Positions 56,559 to 64,000 of a stretch of 64,000 bases of DNA are shown in pieces. The DNA is from Methylacidimicrobium fagopyrum. Its GTDB lineage: Bacteria; Verrucomicrobiota; Verrucomicrobiia; Limisphaerales; UBA11358. The translations under genes were made by a program, and so were the position numbers. Location: contig JAMFSJ010000063.1 of assembly GCA_026225255.1 (NCBI GenBank), forward strand, positions 36,519-100,518, read 5' to 3'. The notes beneath the pieces are model-generated. The model was not told the DNA's origin and searched no databases. It was given only the letters and a program-made list of their open reading frames with translations. How positions within the stretch are numbered: position 1 is the first letter of the stretch; each line of letters opens with the position of its first letter.

Positions 56559-59507
56559 TCACAACAACGTCTTCGCCTTCGCCAACGCCTCATCCAATTT
56601 CGTCGCATCCTTGCCGCCGCCGCGGGCGTTGTCGGGTTTGCCGCCGCCTTTGCCGCCGACGATCGGCGCGATGGTTTGGATGATTTTACCCGCCTGAACT
56701 TTCGCGGTGAAATCCGCTGATACAGAAGCAATCAAGGTGACCGCGCCGTTCGCCGCGCCGCCCAAAACGACCACGCCTTTGAATTGTGATTTCAAAGCAT
56801 CCGTAATCGTCTGCAATGTGTCGCCGTCCGCCGCGCCGAGATTCGCGATGATTGTCGGCACGCCGTTCACGGTTTCGATTTTCGCGAGCAAATCTTTTGC
56901 GCTGCCTGCCGCTTCTTTTTGTTGCGCCGCGCGCAGGGACTTTTCCAATTCTTTTGACTGCGCGAGCAACGCTTCAATTTTCTTTTCCAATTCGGACACG
57001 GGCGAACTCACTTTGCCCGCGAGATTTTTGATCAATTGATACTGCTGGTTCGCCAGATCGTAAGCGGTCAGGCCGGCGACAGCTTCGATGCGGCGCACGC
57101 CGGCGGCTACGGCGGCTTCGCTGACGATGCGGAACAAACCGATCTCGCCCGTCGCGCGCGTGTGCGTGCCGCCGCAGAGTTCCATCGAATAACCATCGAG
57201 CGCCGTCGGCTTGCCGCCGATCTGCACCACGCGCACCCATTCGCCGTATTTATCGCCGAAAAATTGCATCACGTCCTTGCGATTTTTGACGTGGTCATGC
57301 TTCACTTCCACCCACGATACGGGCGCGTTTTCGAGGATGCGTTCGTTGACGAGTTTTTCGATGTCCGCGACCTGCGCGGGCGTGAGCGGCGCGCTGTTGA
57401 AATCAAACGTCAATTTGTCCGGCCCGACGAACGATCCTTTCTGCGAAGCTTCTTTGCTCGCGACTTCATGCAATGCCCAATGCAGCAAGTGCGTGACGGT
57501 GTGATGACGTTGGATCGCATCGCGACGCGCTTTATCCACCGACAATGTAACACCCGCCCCGACCGTTGGAGTTTCGCCGCCTTCGATGAAGTGTAAAAAC
57601 GTGTTGCCGGATTTTTGCGTATTGGCGACGCGCCAAAGCTGACCGCTGCCGCTCAATTCGCCGGTGTCGCCGACCTGACCGCCCATTTCCGCGTAAGCCG
57701 ATGAAGCGTCGAGGATGACCGCCGTTTTATCTTTCAACGAAACGACTTCGAGGACTTTGGCCTCAACTGCGAGGTTCTCGTATCCGACGAATTTCGTAGG
57801 CGTCGTGGTTTCGATTTGCGAGAGCGAAATGACTTCTTTTTTCTGCGCGGCGCGGGCGCGGGCGCGCTGCTCTTCCATCAATTTTTCAAAGCCAATTTTA
57901 TCCACGATCAACCCGCGTTCGCGCGCCATCAATTCGGTAAGGTCGAGCGGAAAGCCGAAGGTGTCGTAAAGCTTGAATGCGAACTCGCCCCGGACGATAC
58001 GCCCCTGGTCAATTGCATTAATAATTATATCTTCTTCAGAAATAACGATGCGTGTTGGATTTAACGGCGCGGCGGGAAGATGAGGATTATTTTGCTGCGA
58101 GCGTTGCAACATTGCTTCCCCAGTCAGGTGAAATTTGACGGCACGTTCAAACAACTCTATCCCGCGATCCAAAGTCTTATTAAAAGATTCTTCCTCGCGC
58201 TGAATCGTTTCCTGCACGATTTTTTTCTTCGCGCGGATTTCCGGAAACACATCACCCATCGTCTCGGCGAGCACGTCCACGAGTTTGTAGAAAAACGGTT
58301 CCTTGAAACCGAGCGTGCGACCGTAACGCACAGCGCGACGTAGGATGCGGCGCAGAACGTAGTTGCGATCGTTGTTGCCGGGCTGGATGCCGTCGGCGAT
58401 GGCAAATGACAATGTTCGGATATGATCGGCGATGACACGGAACGCGACGTCGAGCGCGATTTGTTCCGCCGTGACAATATTTTCTTCGTCCGCAATCGCC
58501 GCTTCACGGAAGTCAGAATTGACTTCGATGATGTTGCTCTCGCCTTCGCCGCTGGATTTTACCGGCTGCTCGCACGCTTCCACTTTCAAAACCGCATCGC
58601 CGGGCAACGTGCTGCCGTAACGTTTGCCGCTCAACTTTTCCAGCGCGTCGAAGATCGGACGGAAAATATCCGTTTCGTAATTGGAAATTTTCGCGTTCTG
58701 AAAATCTTTCAGATTCTTCGTGCCTTGAATGATGCTGGTGACGCGCTCAAAACCCATGCCGGTATCCACATGTTGCGCGGGCAATGGCGTGAACGTTCCA
58801 TCGGGATTGGCATTGTATTGAATGAAAACGTTATTCCAAATTTCAATGCAACGCGCGTCGGAGCCGTTGACGAGTGTGGCGCCGGAGATTTGCGCTTCGA
58901 GTTCAGTCGCCGCCGGACCGGGGCGCAGGTCCACGTGGATTTCGGTGCATGGACCGCACGGGCCGGTTTCGCTCATCATCCAGAAATTATCCTTCTTATT
59001 GCCATTGACGATGTGGATCGCCGGGTCGAGGCCGACGGAACGGAATTTTTCCGCCCAGAAATTCCATGCTTCCTCGTCGCGAGCGGCCGGATCGTTCTTG
59101 GATTTATCCGGTTGATATATAGTGGCGTAAATGCGTTGCGGCGGAAATTTCCAGACTTCAATAACCAGTTCCCATGCCCAGTCGATGGCTTCCTTCTTGA
59201 AATAATCGCCAAAGCTCCAGTTGCCGAGCATCTCGAAAAACGTGTGGTGATACGTGTCGAGGCCGACGTCGTCGAGGTCGTTGTGCTTGCCGCCGGCGCG
59301 GATGCATTTCTGCGTATCCGCCGCGCGTCCGGGCGTGTAGGGACATTTGGTCTGGCCGAGAAAGATCGGAACGAACTGGTTCATGCCCGCGTTGGTGAAC
59401 AGCAGGTTCGGGCTGTCCGGCATGAGCGAGGACGAGGGAACGATGGTGTGTTGCTTCGACTTGAAAAAGTCGAGGAACGACTGGCGGATTTGTGAACTGG
59501 TCATCAT
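56559..59507 (-). CDS. alaS: Alanyl-tRNA synthetase
   Basis: A 982-residue aminoacyl-tRNA synthetase. The class II catalytic core starts 'MMTSSQIRQSFLDFFKSKQH' and contains 'FTNAGMNQFVPIFLG', 'HHTFFEMLGNWSFGDYFKKE' and 'SETGPCGPCTEIHVD'. The editing domain has zinc motifs 'HHTVTHLLHWALH' and 'CGGTH'. The C-terminal Ala-rich oligomerisation domain ends with the DHHA1 segment 'GGKGGGKPDNARGGGKD'. Compared with the Escherichia coli enzyme (about 875) it is longer, with extra segments around 'EQPVKSSGEGESNIIEV' and 'LPAAPLNPTRIVISEEDIII'. An upstream in-frame start at 59546 adds 13 residues; 59507 gives the normal start. Confidence 0.95.
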   Translation of the reverse strand: MMTSSQIRQSFLDFFKSKQHTIVPSSSLMPDSPNLLFTNAGMNQFVPIFLGQTKCPYTPGRAADTQKCIRAGGKHNDLDDVGLDTYHHTFFEMLGNWSFGDYFKKEAIDWAWELVIEVWKFPPQRIYATIYQPDKSKNDPAARDEEAWNFWAEKFRSVGLDPAIHIVNGNKKDNFWMMSETGPCGPCTEIHVDLRPGPAATELEAQISGATLVNGSDARCIEIWNNVFIQYNANPDGTFTPLPAQHVDTGMGFERVTSIIQGTKNLKDFQNAKISNYETDIFRPIFDALEKLSGKRYGSTLPGDAVLKVEACEQPVKSSGEGESNIIEVNSDFREAAIADEENIVTAEQIALDVAFRVIADHIRTLSFAIADGIQPGNNDRNYVLRRILRRAVRYGRTLGFKEPFFYKLVDVLAETMGDVFPEIRAKKKIVQETIQREEESFNKTLDRGIELFERAVKFHLTGEAMLQRSQQNNPHLPAAPLNPTRIVISEEDIIINAIDQGRIVRGEFAFKLYDTFGFPLDLTELMARERGLIVDKIGFEKLMEEQRARARAAQKKEVISLSQIETTTPTKFVGYENLAVEAKVLEVVSLKDKTAVILDASSAYAEMGGQVGDTGELSGSGQLWRVANTQKSGNTFLHFIEGGETPTVGAGVTLSVDKARRDAIQRHHTVTHLLHWALHEVASKEASQKGSFVGPDKLTFDFNSAPLTPAQVADIEKLVNERILENAPVSWVEVKHDHVKNRKDVMQFFGDKYGEWVRVVQIGGKPTALDGYSMELCGGTHTRATGEIGLFRIVSEAAVAAGVRRIEAVAGLTAYDLANQQYQLIKNLAGKVSSPVSELEKKIEALLAQSKELEKSLRAAQQKEAAGSAKDLLAKIETVNGVPTIIANLGAADGDTLQTITDALKSQFKGVVVLGGAANGAVTLIASVSADFTAKVQAGKIIQTIAPIVGGKGGGKPDNARGGGKDATKLDEALAKAKTLL

Positions 59508-59599
59508 GAAAATGGCCGCAGAGATTAGCCGAAATCCATTGCGCAAGGCGAGCCGAAGTTTTTAGGAAAATTAAAGACGGCTGTTAAATCTGAATTTTA

Positions 59600-59660
59600 C
59601 CACTAAGACACCAAGGCACAGAAGTTCAAAACCGATCTTTGTGTCTTGGTGCCTTGGTGG
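59600..59660. repeat. Inverted repeat with CACCAAG arms
   Basis: Left arm 59600-59624 (CCACTAAGACACCAAGGC...) and right arm 59637-59660 (...GTGCCTTGGTGG) form an imperfect 24-bp inverted repeat. It lies upstream of alaS in the 416-bp spacer 59508-59923. Similar CACCAAGGCAC stretches are common between genes of Verrucomicrobiota and Planctomycetes. Confidence 0.7.
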
Positions 59661-59805
59661 TTGATCCTTCCTTTCTGAAATTCAGTTTGACAGAATCCGT
59701 TTCAAACGGTTATTTCATACAAGCGTTTGAAAAGTTTAAGCGTTGGACGGCGGGAGAAATTTATCGCAGCCTTATACAAGTAACTTGGGCACACCGATTG
59801 GCAGT

Positions 59806-59874
59806 CGAGCGCCTATCTCCTGATCGGCAAAGCCAATAGAATAATTATCGAGCCAATCCGGAGATTGGCGTTCC
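59806..59874. repeat. Inverted repeat, REP-like family B (diverged copy)
   Basis: Arms of 23 bp (59806-59828 and 59852-59874) match with about five mismatches and carry the GAGCGCC / GGCGTTCC ends of the family at 1740 and 12518. It lies about 50 bp upstream of the efflux adaptor gene. Confidence 0.6.
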
Positions 59875-59923
59875 GCAAAAAGTCTGGTGGCCAATTTTAA
59901 AAATCAATTTCACATCATTAATT

Positions 59924-61138
59924 ATGAATCGAATCGAACGACCGTTCTTCCCGTTCCGTCACGTCGGCATTTTGCTGGGCGTCGGAGCTACGCTGGCGCT
60001 GCTGGTTGCGGGTTGCGATAAAAAGCCGGCGGCTGCAGGCGGCCCGCAAATTCCGCCGCCGGAAGTCAGCGTGATCACCGTGGCGACAGAATCGCTGCCG
60101 GTGACGACGGAGTTGCCGGGACGGATTGATGCGGTGCGCACGTCGGAAGTGCGGGCGCGCGTCGCGGGCATTTTACTGAAGCAAACGTTTCGCGAAGGTT
60201 CCGAAGTGAAGGCCGGCGAGGTGTTGTTCCAGATTGATCAAGCGCCGTTGCAAGCCATTTACGACGGTGCGAAAGCCACCCTCGCCAAAGCCGACGCCAA
60301 CCAGAAACAAACGCAGGCGCAGGCGGATCGCGACGCGGTATTGATAAAGATTCACGCGATCAGCCAGCAGGATAATGACACGGCCGTTTCGTCAGCGGCG
60401 CAGGCCAATGCGGATATTTTAGTCGCGAAAGCAGCGATGGAAACGGCGGCCTTAAATCTCGGTTACGCGACGGTGACCGCACCGATCTCCGGTCGCATCG
60501 GCAAAGCGTTGGTGACGGAAGGCGCACTGGTCGGCCAAAATGAAGCGACGGAACTCGCGATCATCCAGCAGCTCGACCCGATCTATTTTGATTTCACGCA
60601 GTCGAGTGTGGACGTTCTGCGTTTGCGCAAACAATTGGCGGATGGCCAATTCAAAAGCCTAGAAGCGGGCGCGGCCAAGATCACGTTAGTTTTGGAAGAC
60701 GGTTCAATTTATCCGCAGCCCGGCAAATTACTTTTCTCCGATATCACCGTGGATCCGACGACGGGCATGATCACTTTGCGCGCGGAATTTCCCAATCCTG
60801 ATGACTTGCTATTGCCGGGCATGTTTGCGCGTGGGCAATTGGAGCAAGCGGTGAATACCGATGCCATCGCCATTTCGCAACGCGCGGTCTCGCACGGTGC
60901 GGACGGCGGCGCGACAGTTTTCGTGGTGACGCCGGAGGATAAAGTCGAAGTGCGCCCGATCAAAACGGATACCGCGATCGGCAATAAATGGATCGTGACC
61001 GCCGGCTTGAAACCCGGCGAACGCGTCATCGTCGAAGGCTCGCAAAAAATTCAACAACTGCCGCCCGGGGCCACGGTCAAGCCCGTGCCTTACGTCGCGG
61101 CAACCAACGCGCCCGCCGCCAGCCAGCCCAAACCTTAA
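59924..61138 (+). CDS. RND efflux periplasmic adaptor (membrane fusion) lipoprotein
   Basis: A 404-residue AcrA/MexA-type adaptor. It bridges the inner-membrane RND pump and an outer-membrane channel. The lipoprotein signal 'GATLALLVAGC' gives lipidated Cys31. Then come a lipoyl/barrel-sandwich half ('RTSEVRARVAGILLKQTFRE'), an alpha-helical hairpin (about 110-170) and the second sandwich half ('LGYATVTAPISGRIGKALVT'). A beta-barrel ('ITVDPTTGMITLRAEFPNPD') and a C-terminal membrane-proximal domain complete it. The pump gene follows after 6 bp. No outer-membrane channel gene is seen before the window end. Confidence 0.93.
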   Translation: MNRIERPFFPFRHVGILLGVGATLALLVAGCDKKPAAAGGPQIPPPEVSVITVATESLPVTTELPGRIDAVRTSEVRARVAGILLKQTFREGSEVKAGEVLFQIDQAPLQAIYDGAKATLAKADANQKQTQAQADRDAVLIKIHAISQQDNDTAVSSAAQANADILVAKAAMETAALNLGYATVTAPISGRIGKALVTEGALVGQNEATELAIIQQLDPIYFDFTQSSVDVLRLRKQLADGQFKSLEAGAAKITLVLEDGSIYPQPGKLLFSDITVDPTTGMITLRAEFPNPDDLLLPGMFARGQLEQAVNTDAIAISQRAVSHGADGGATVFVVTPEDKVEVRPIKTDTAIGNKWIVTAGLKPGERVIVEGSQKIQQLPPGATVKPVPYVAATNAPAASQPKP

Positions 61139-61144
61139 ACGACC

Positions 61145-64000
61145 ATGGCCAAATTTTTTATTGATCGTCCGGTTTTCGCCTGGGTCGTTTCGATTCTCAT
61201 CATGTTGATGGGCGCGCTGGCGATCACCAAATTGCCCGTCGCCCAATACCCGAGCATCGCGCCACCTTCCGTTTCCGTCACGGCGACTTATGCGGGTGCG
61301 GATTCCGAGACGTTGCAGAACACGGTCACAGCGGTGATCGAGCAGCAGATGAACGGCATTGACGGCCTGCTCTACATCCAGTCCACGAGCGAATCCTCCG
61401 GCCAGGCGACGATCACATTATATTTCAAACCCGGCACGGACCCCGACATCGCGCAGGTGCAGGTGCAAAATAAATTGCAACTCGCAACACCGAATCTGCC
61501 GCAGGTCGTGCAACAACAAGGCGTCGTCGTCGCCAAGGCCACGCGCAACTTTTTGATGTTCTTCACGCTGTCCGATACGAATGGCGTGCTGGATGAAATC
61601 GCACTGGGCAATTATCTCGCCTCGCACGTGCTCGACCCGATCCGCCGCGTGGATGGCGTGGGCGAAGCCGATTTATTCGGCACGGAATACGCGATGCGCA
61701 TCTGGATGGATCCCTCGAAATTAAACAGTTTTAACCTCACCGCTGGCGATGTCATCGCCGCGATCCAAGCGCAAAACATTCAGGTTCCCGCCGGTCAGCT
61801 TGGCGATCGTCCGGCCATTCCCGGTCAAGAATTGAACGTCACGATGCAAGGGCAAAGCACGTTGCAGACGCCGGAAGAATTCGGAAATATTTTGCTGCAC
61901 GTCAATGCCGACGGCTCACGCGTGCGTTTGCGCGATGTGGCGAAAATTTCGCTGGGCGGCCAAAACTACGTCACGCAAGCGCGCGTGAATGGCACGCTGG
62001 CGGCGGCAGTCGGTATTAAATTGACGCCCACCGCCAACGCACTCAACACCGCCGAAGCCGTGCGGGCGAAGATCAAGGATTTGTCCCGGCTGTTTCCCGC
62101 CGGCCTGAAAGTGGATTATCCGTATGACAGCTCGACGTTCGTGCACATCTCCATCGTCGGCGTGGTGGAAACGTTGTTCGAAGCCATCGTGCTCGTGTTC
62201 ATCGTCATCTTTGTTTTCCTGCAAAACATCCGTGCGACGTTCATTCCGACCATCGTCGTGCCGGTGGCATTGCTGGGAACTTTCACCATTCTTCTCGCGT
62301 TCGGTTTTTCGATCAACGTGCTGACGCTGTTCGGCGTGGTGCTGGCGATTGGCTTGTTGGTGGACGATGCGATTGTTGTCGTCGAAAACGTCGAGCGCAT
62401 CATGAGCGAAGAAGGTTTGTCGCCGCGCGACGCGACGCGCAAGGCGATGGATCAAATCACTGGCGCGCTCATCGCGATCACGCTCGTGCTGACAGCGGTG
62501 TTCATTCCGATGGCGTTTTTCGGCGGCTCGGTCGGCGCGATCTACCGGCAATTTTCCCTCGCGATGGTCGCGGCGATGTTATTCTCCATCTTCCTCGCGA
62601 TGTCGCTCACGCCCGCGTTATGCGCGACGTTATTGAAGCCGATGAAGAAAGGCGAGAAACACGAACGCCGCGGATTATTTGGTTGGTTCAATCGAGGCTT
62701 CGACGCGAGCACGAATAAATACCAGAGCCTCGTCGCCGTCATTCTAAAACGCGCGGGGGCTTATCTGATTGTTTTTGCTGGAATTTTGGTGGCGGTCGGC
62801 TGGCTTTACATGCGCCTGCCCTCGTCGTTTTTGCCGGAAGAAGATCAGGGTTATTTCATCACGGCGATTCAATTGCCCGTCGGCGCGACGCAACAACGCA
62901 CGTTGGAAGTCGTCAAGCAAGTTGAAGAATTTTATAAGAAACAACCGGAGATTGATTCCGTCATCGCGCTCACCGGATTCAGTTTCAATGGTCGTGGCCA
63001 GAACGCCGGGCTCGCCTTCGCGCGCTTGAAAGATTGGAGCGAACGCAAAGGCAAACAACATCACGTGCAAGCCATCATCGGCCGCGCGTTCATGGGTTTA
63101 TCCGGCATCAAGGACGCGATCATTTATCCGCTGAATCCACCGGCGATCTCCGAGCTCGGCAACTCCGCCGGCTTTGATTTTCAACTCGAAGATCAAGGCT
63201 CGCTCGGCCACACCAAATTGATGGCGGCACGCAATCAATTATTCGGCATGGCCGCAAAAAACCCGCTCGTCGCCGGCGTCCGTCCGCAAGGCATGGAAGA
63301 CACGGCGCAATTGAAACTGGATATTGATCGCGATAAAGCGGCCACGCTCGGCGTTGCGCTCGCGGACATCACCAGCACCATCCAAGCCTGTTTTGGCTCG
63401 TCCTATGTGAATAATTTTGTGGACGGCAACCGCGTCCAACAAGTCATCGTGATGCTCGACGCGCCGTATCGCATGTTGCCGGACGACGTCAAAAAAGTTT
63501 TCGTCCGCAATAAAGGCGGCACGATGGTTCCGCTCGCCGCCTTCACCACTCTGCACTGGACTTACGGTTCGCCGCGACTCGAACATTACAACGGCTTTCC
63601 GTCCACGGAAATTGTCGGCACCGCCGCGCCCGGAAAAAGTTCCGGCGTCGCCATGCAGGCGATTGAAGACATGGTCAAACAACTTCCGGCTGGCATCGGC
63701 GGCGAATGGACCGGTCAATCCTACGAAGAACGCTTGTCCGGCTCGCAAGCGCCCATGCTTTACGGCATCTCGCTGCTGGTCGTGTTCTTATGTCTCGCGG
63801 CCCTTTACGAAAGCTGGTCCATTCCGTTCGCGGTCATTCTCGTCGTGCCGCTCGGCGTGCTCGGTGCCTTGCTCGCCGCCTCGTTGCGCGGTTTGCCAAA
63901 CGACGTTTATTTCAAAGTTGGTTTACTGACGACCATCGGGCTTTCGACGAAGAACGCCATTCTCATCATCGAGTTCGCCAAGGATTTGCAGGCGCAAGGC
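61145..64000 (+). CDS. RND efflux pump (AcrB/MexB-like HAE1), 3' end outside window
   Basis: The first 952 residues of a proton-driven drug/solvent exporter of the inner membrane; complete homologues have about 1040-1060. '[20 protein letters not shown]' is the usual start. '[20 protein letters not shown]' carries the proton-relay Asp pair. '[20 protein letters not shown]' begins the second half, and '[17 protein letters not shown]' carries the relay Lys. Large periplasmic porter loops precede the helices in each half. Start ATG 61145 lies 6 bp after the adaptor stop, so the two are one operon. Sequence similarity is to the multidrug (HAE1) branch rather than the metal (HME) branch. Confidence 0.95.
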   Translation, partial: MAKFFIDRPVFAWVVSILIMLMGALAITKLPVAQYPSIAPPSVSVTATYAGADSETLQNTVTAVIEQQMNGIDGLLYIQSTSESSGQATITLYFKPGTDPDIAQVQVQNKLQLATPNLPQVVQQQGVVVAKATRNFLMFFTLSDTNGVLDEIALGNYLASHVLDPIRRVDGVGEADLFGTEYAMRIWMDPSKLNSFNLTAGDVIAAIQAQNIQVPAGQLGDRPAIPGQELNVTMQGQSTLQTPEEFGNILLHVNADGSRVRLRDVAKISLGGQNYVTQARVNGTLAAAVGIKLTPTANALNTAEAVRAKIKDLSRLFPAGLKVDYPYDSSTFVHISIVGVVETLFEAIVLVFIVIFVFLQNIRATFIPTIVVPVALLGTFTILLAFGFSINVLTLFGVVLAIGLLVDDAIVVVENVERIMSEEGLSPRDATRKAMDQITGALIAITLVLTAVFIPMAFFGGSVGAIYRQFSLAMVAAMLFSIFLAMSLTPALCATLLKPMKKGEKHERRGLFGWFNRGFDASTNKYQSLVAVILKRAGAYLIVFAGILVAVGWLYMRLPSSFLPEEDQGYFITAIQLPVGATQQRTLEVVKQVEEFYKKQPEIDSVIALTGFSFNGRGQNAGLAFARLKDWSERKGKQHHVQAIIGRAFMGLSGIKDAIIYPLNPPAISELGNSAGFDFQLEDQGSLGHTKLMAARNQLFGMAAKNPLVAGVRPQGMEDTAQLKLDIDRDKAATLGVALADITSTIQACFGSSYVNNFVDGNRVQQVIVMLDAPYRMLPDDVKKVFVRNKGGTMVPLAAFTTLHWTYGSPRLEHYNGFPSTEIVGTAAPGKSSGVAMQAIEDMVKQLPAGIGGEWTGQSYEERLSGSQAPMLYGISLLVVFLCLAALYESWSIPFAVILVVPLGVLGALLAASLRGLPNDVYFKVGLLTTIGLSTKNAILIIEFAKDLQAQG

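Noticed and set aside
58422..59495. A 357-residue open frame on the plus strand opposite alaS
   Set aside because: It lies fully inside alaS, whose motifs are certain; the translation has no fold-like pattern.

Overview
The window looks like chromosomal DNA of a Verrucomicrobiota bacterium, most likely near the soil and freshwater Pedosphaera/Limisphaerales group. This rests on recognition of gene types, not on a search. The pointers are an ECF sigma factor beside a large Ser/Thr kinase that carries a zinc ribbon and TPRs, M56/BlaI regulatory pairs, and exported proteins ending in a 'TNLTDW...FYRV' C-terminal domain. Cytochrome c peroxidase-like and YVTN/phosphoesterase proteins, a long-form leuA, and many small palindromic or heptanucleotide repeats between and inside genes also fit. 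No rRNA, tRNA, IS element, prophage or CRISPR array was recognised.

Layout. 1-7 kb: 3' part of a GNAT acetyltransferase gene, a LacI-type regulator, thioredoxin reductase, alpha-glucan phosphorylase with a strong terminator, and the NAD(P)HX repair enzyme. 7-12.4 kb (minus strand): an exported lipoprotein, a very large beta-propeller sensor histidine kinase and a DUF4239-like membrane protein. 12.6-18.4 kb (minus): a five-gene operon for an exported sulfatase, a HAD phosphatase, two outer-membrane barrel proteins and an exported formylglycine-generating enzyme, closed by a hairpin terminator. 18.6-31.4 kb (plus): a DapF homologue in which both catalytic cysteines are serine, a run of four secreted proteins, then ubiX and ubiA (quinone prenylation).

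31.5-46.5 kb is signalling-rich: Ser/Thr kinase plus ECF sigma factor, small membrane proteins, a miniature kinase-like gene beside a PP2C phosphatase, a lone receiver protein, and a BlaI-controlled M56 peptidase fused to secretin-like domains. Peroxiredoxin, an atypical kinase and rpoN follow. 46.6-51 kb (plus): hpf, an amidohydrolase, bioF and bioA. 51-64 kb: a hypothetical membrane protein, a sugar-nucleotide epimerase and a peptidoglycan amidase, then leuA behind an apparent leucine attenuator. The window ends with a GrpB-family protein, alaS and an RND efflux pair whose pump gene runs off the edge.

The most notable points are these: (1) a leucine-rich leader peptide, antiterminator and terminator before leuA; (2) a perfect 23-bp inverted-repeat element sitting in frame inside the activation loop of a Ser/Thr kinase; (3) at least eight short heptanucleotide arrays, several in frame inside bioF, bioA, leuA and the kinase; (4) the Ser/Ser DapF homologue; (5) the M56-secretin fusion; (6) a 124-residue kinase-like protein next to a PP2C phosphatase; and (7) an atypical kinase missing several canonical residues.
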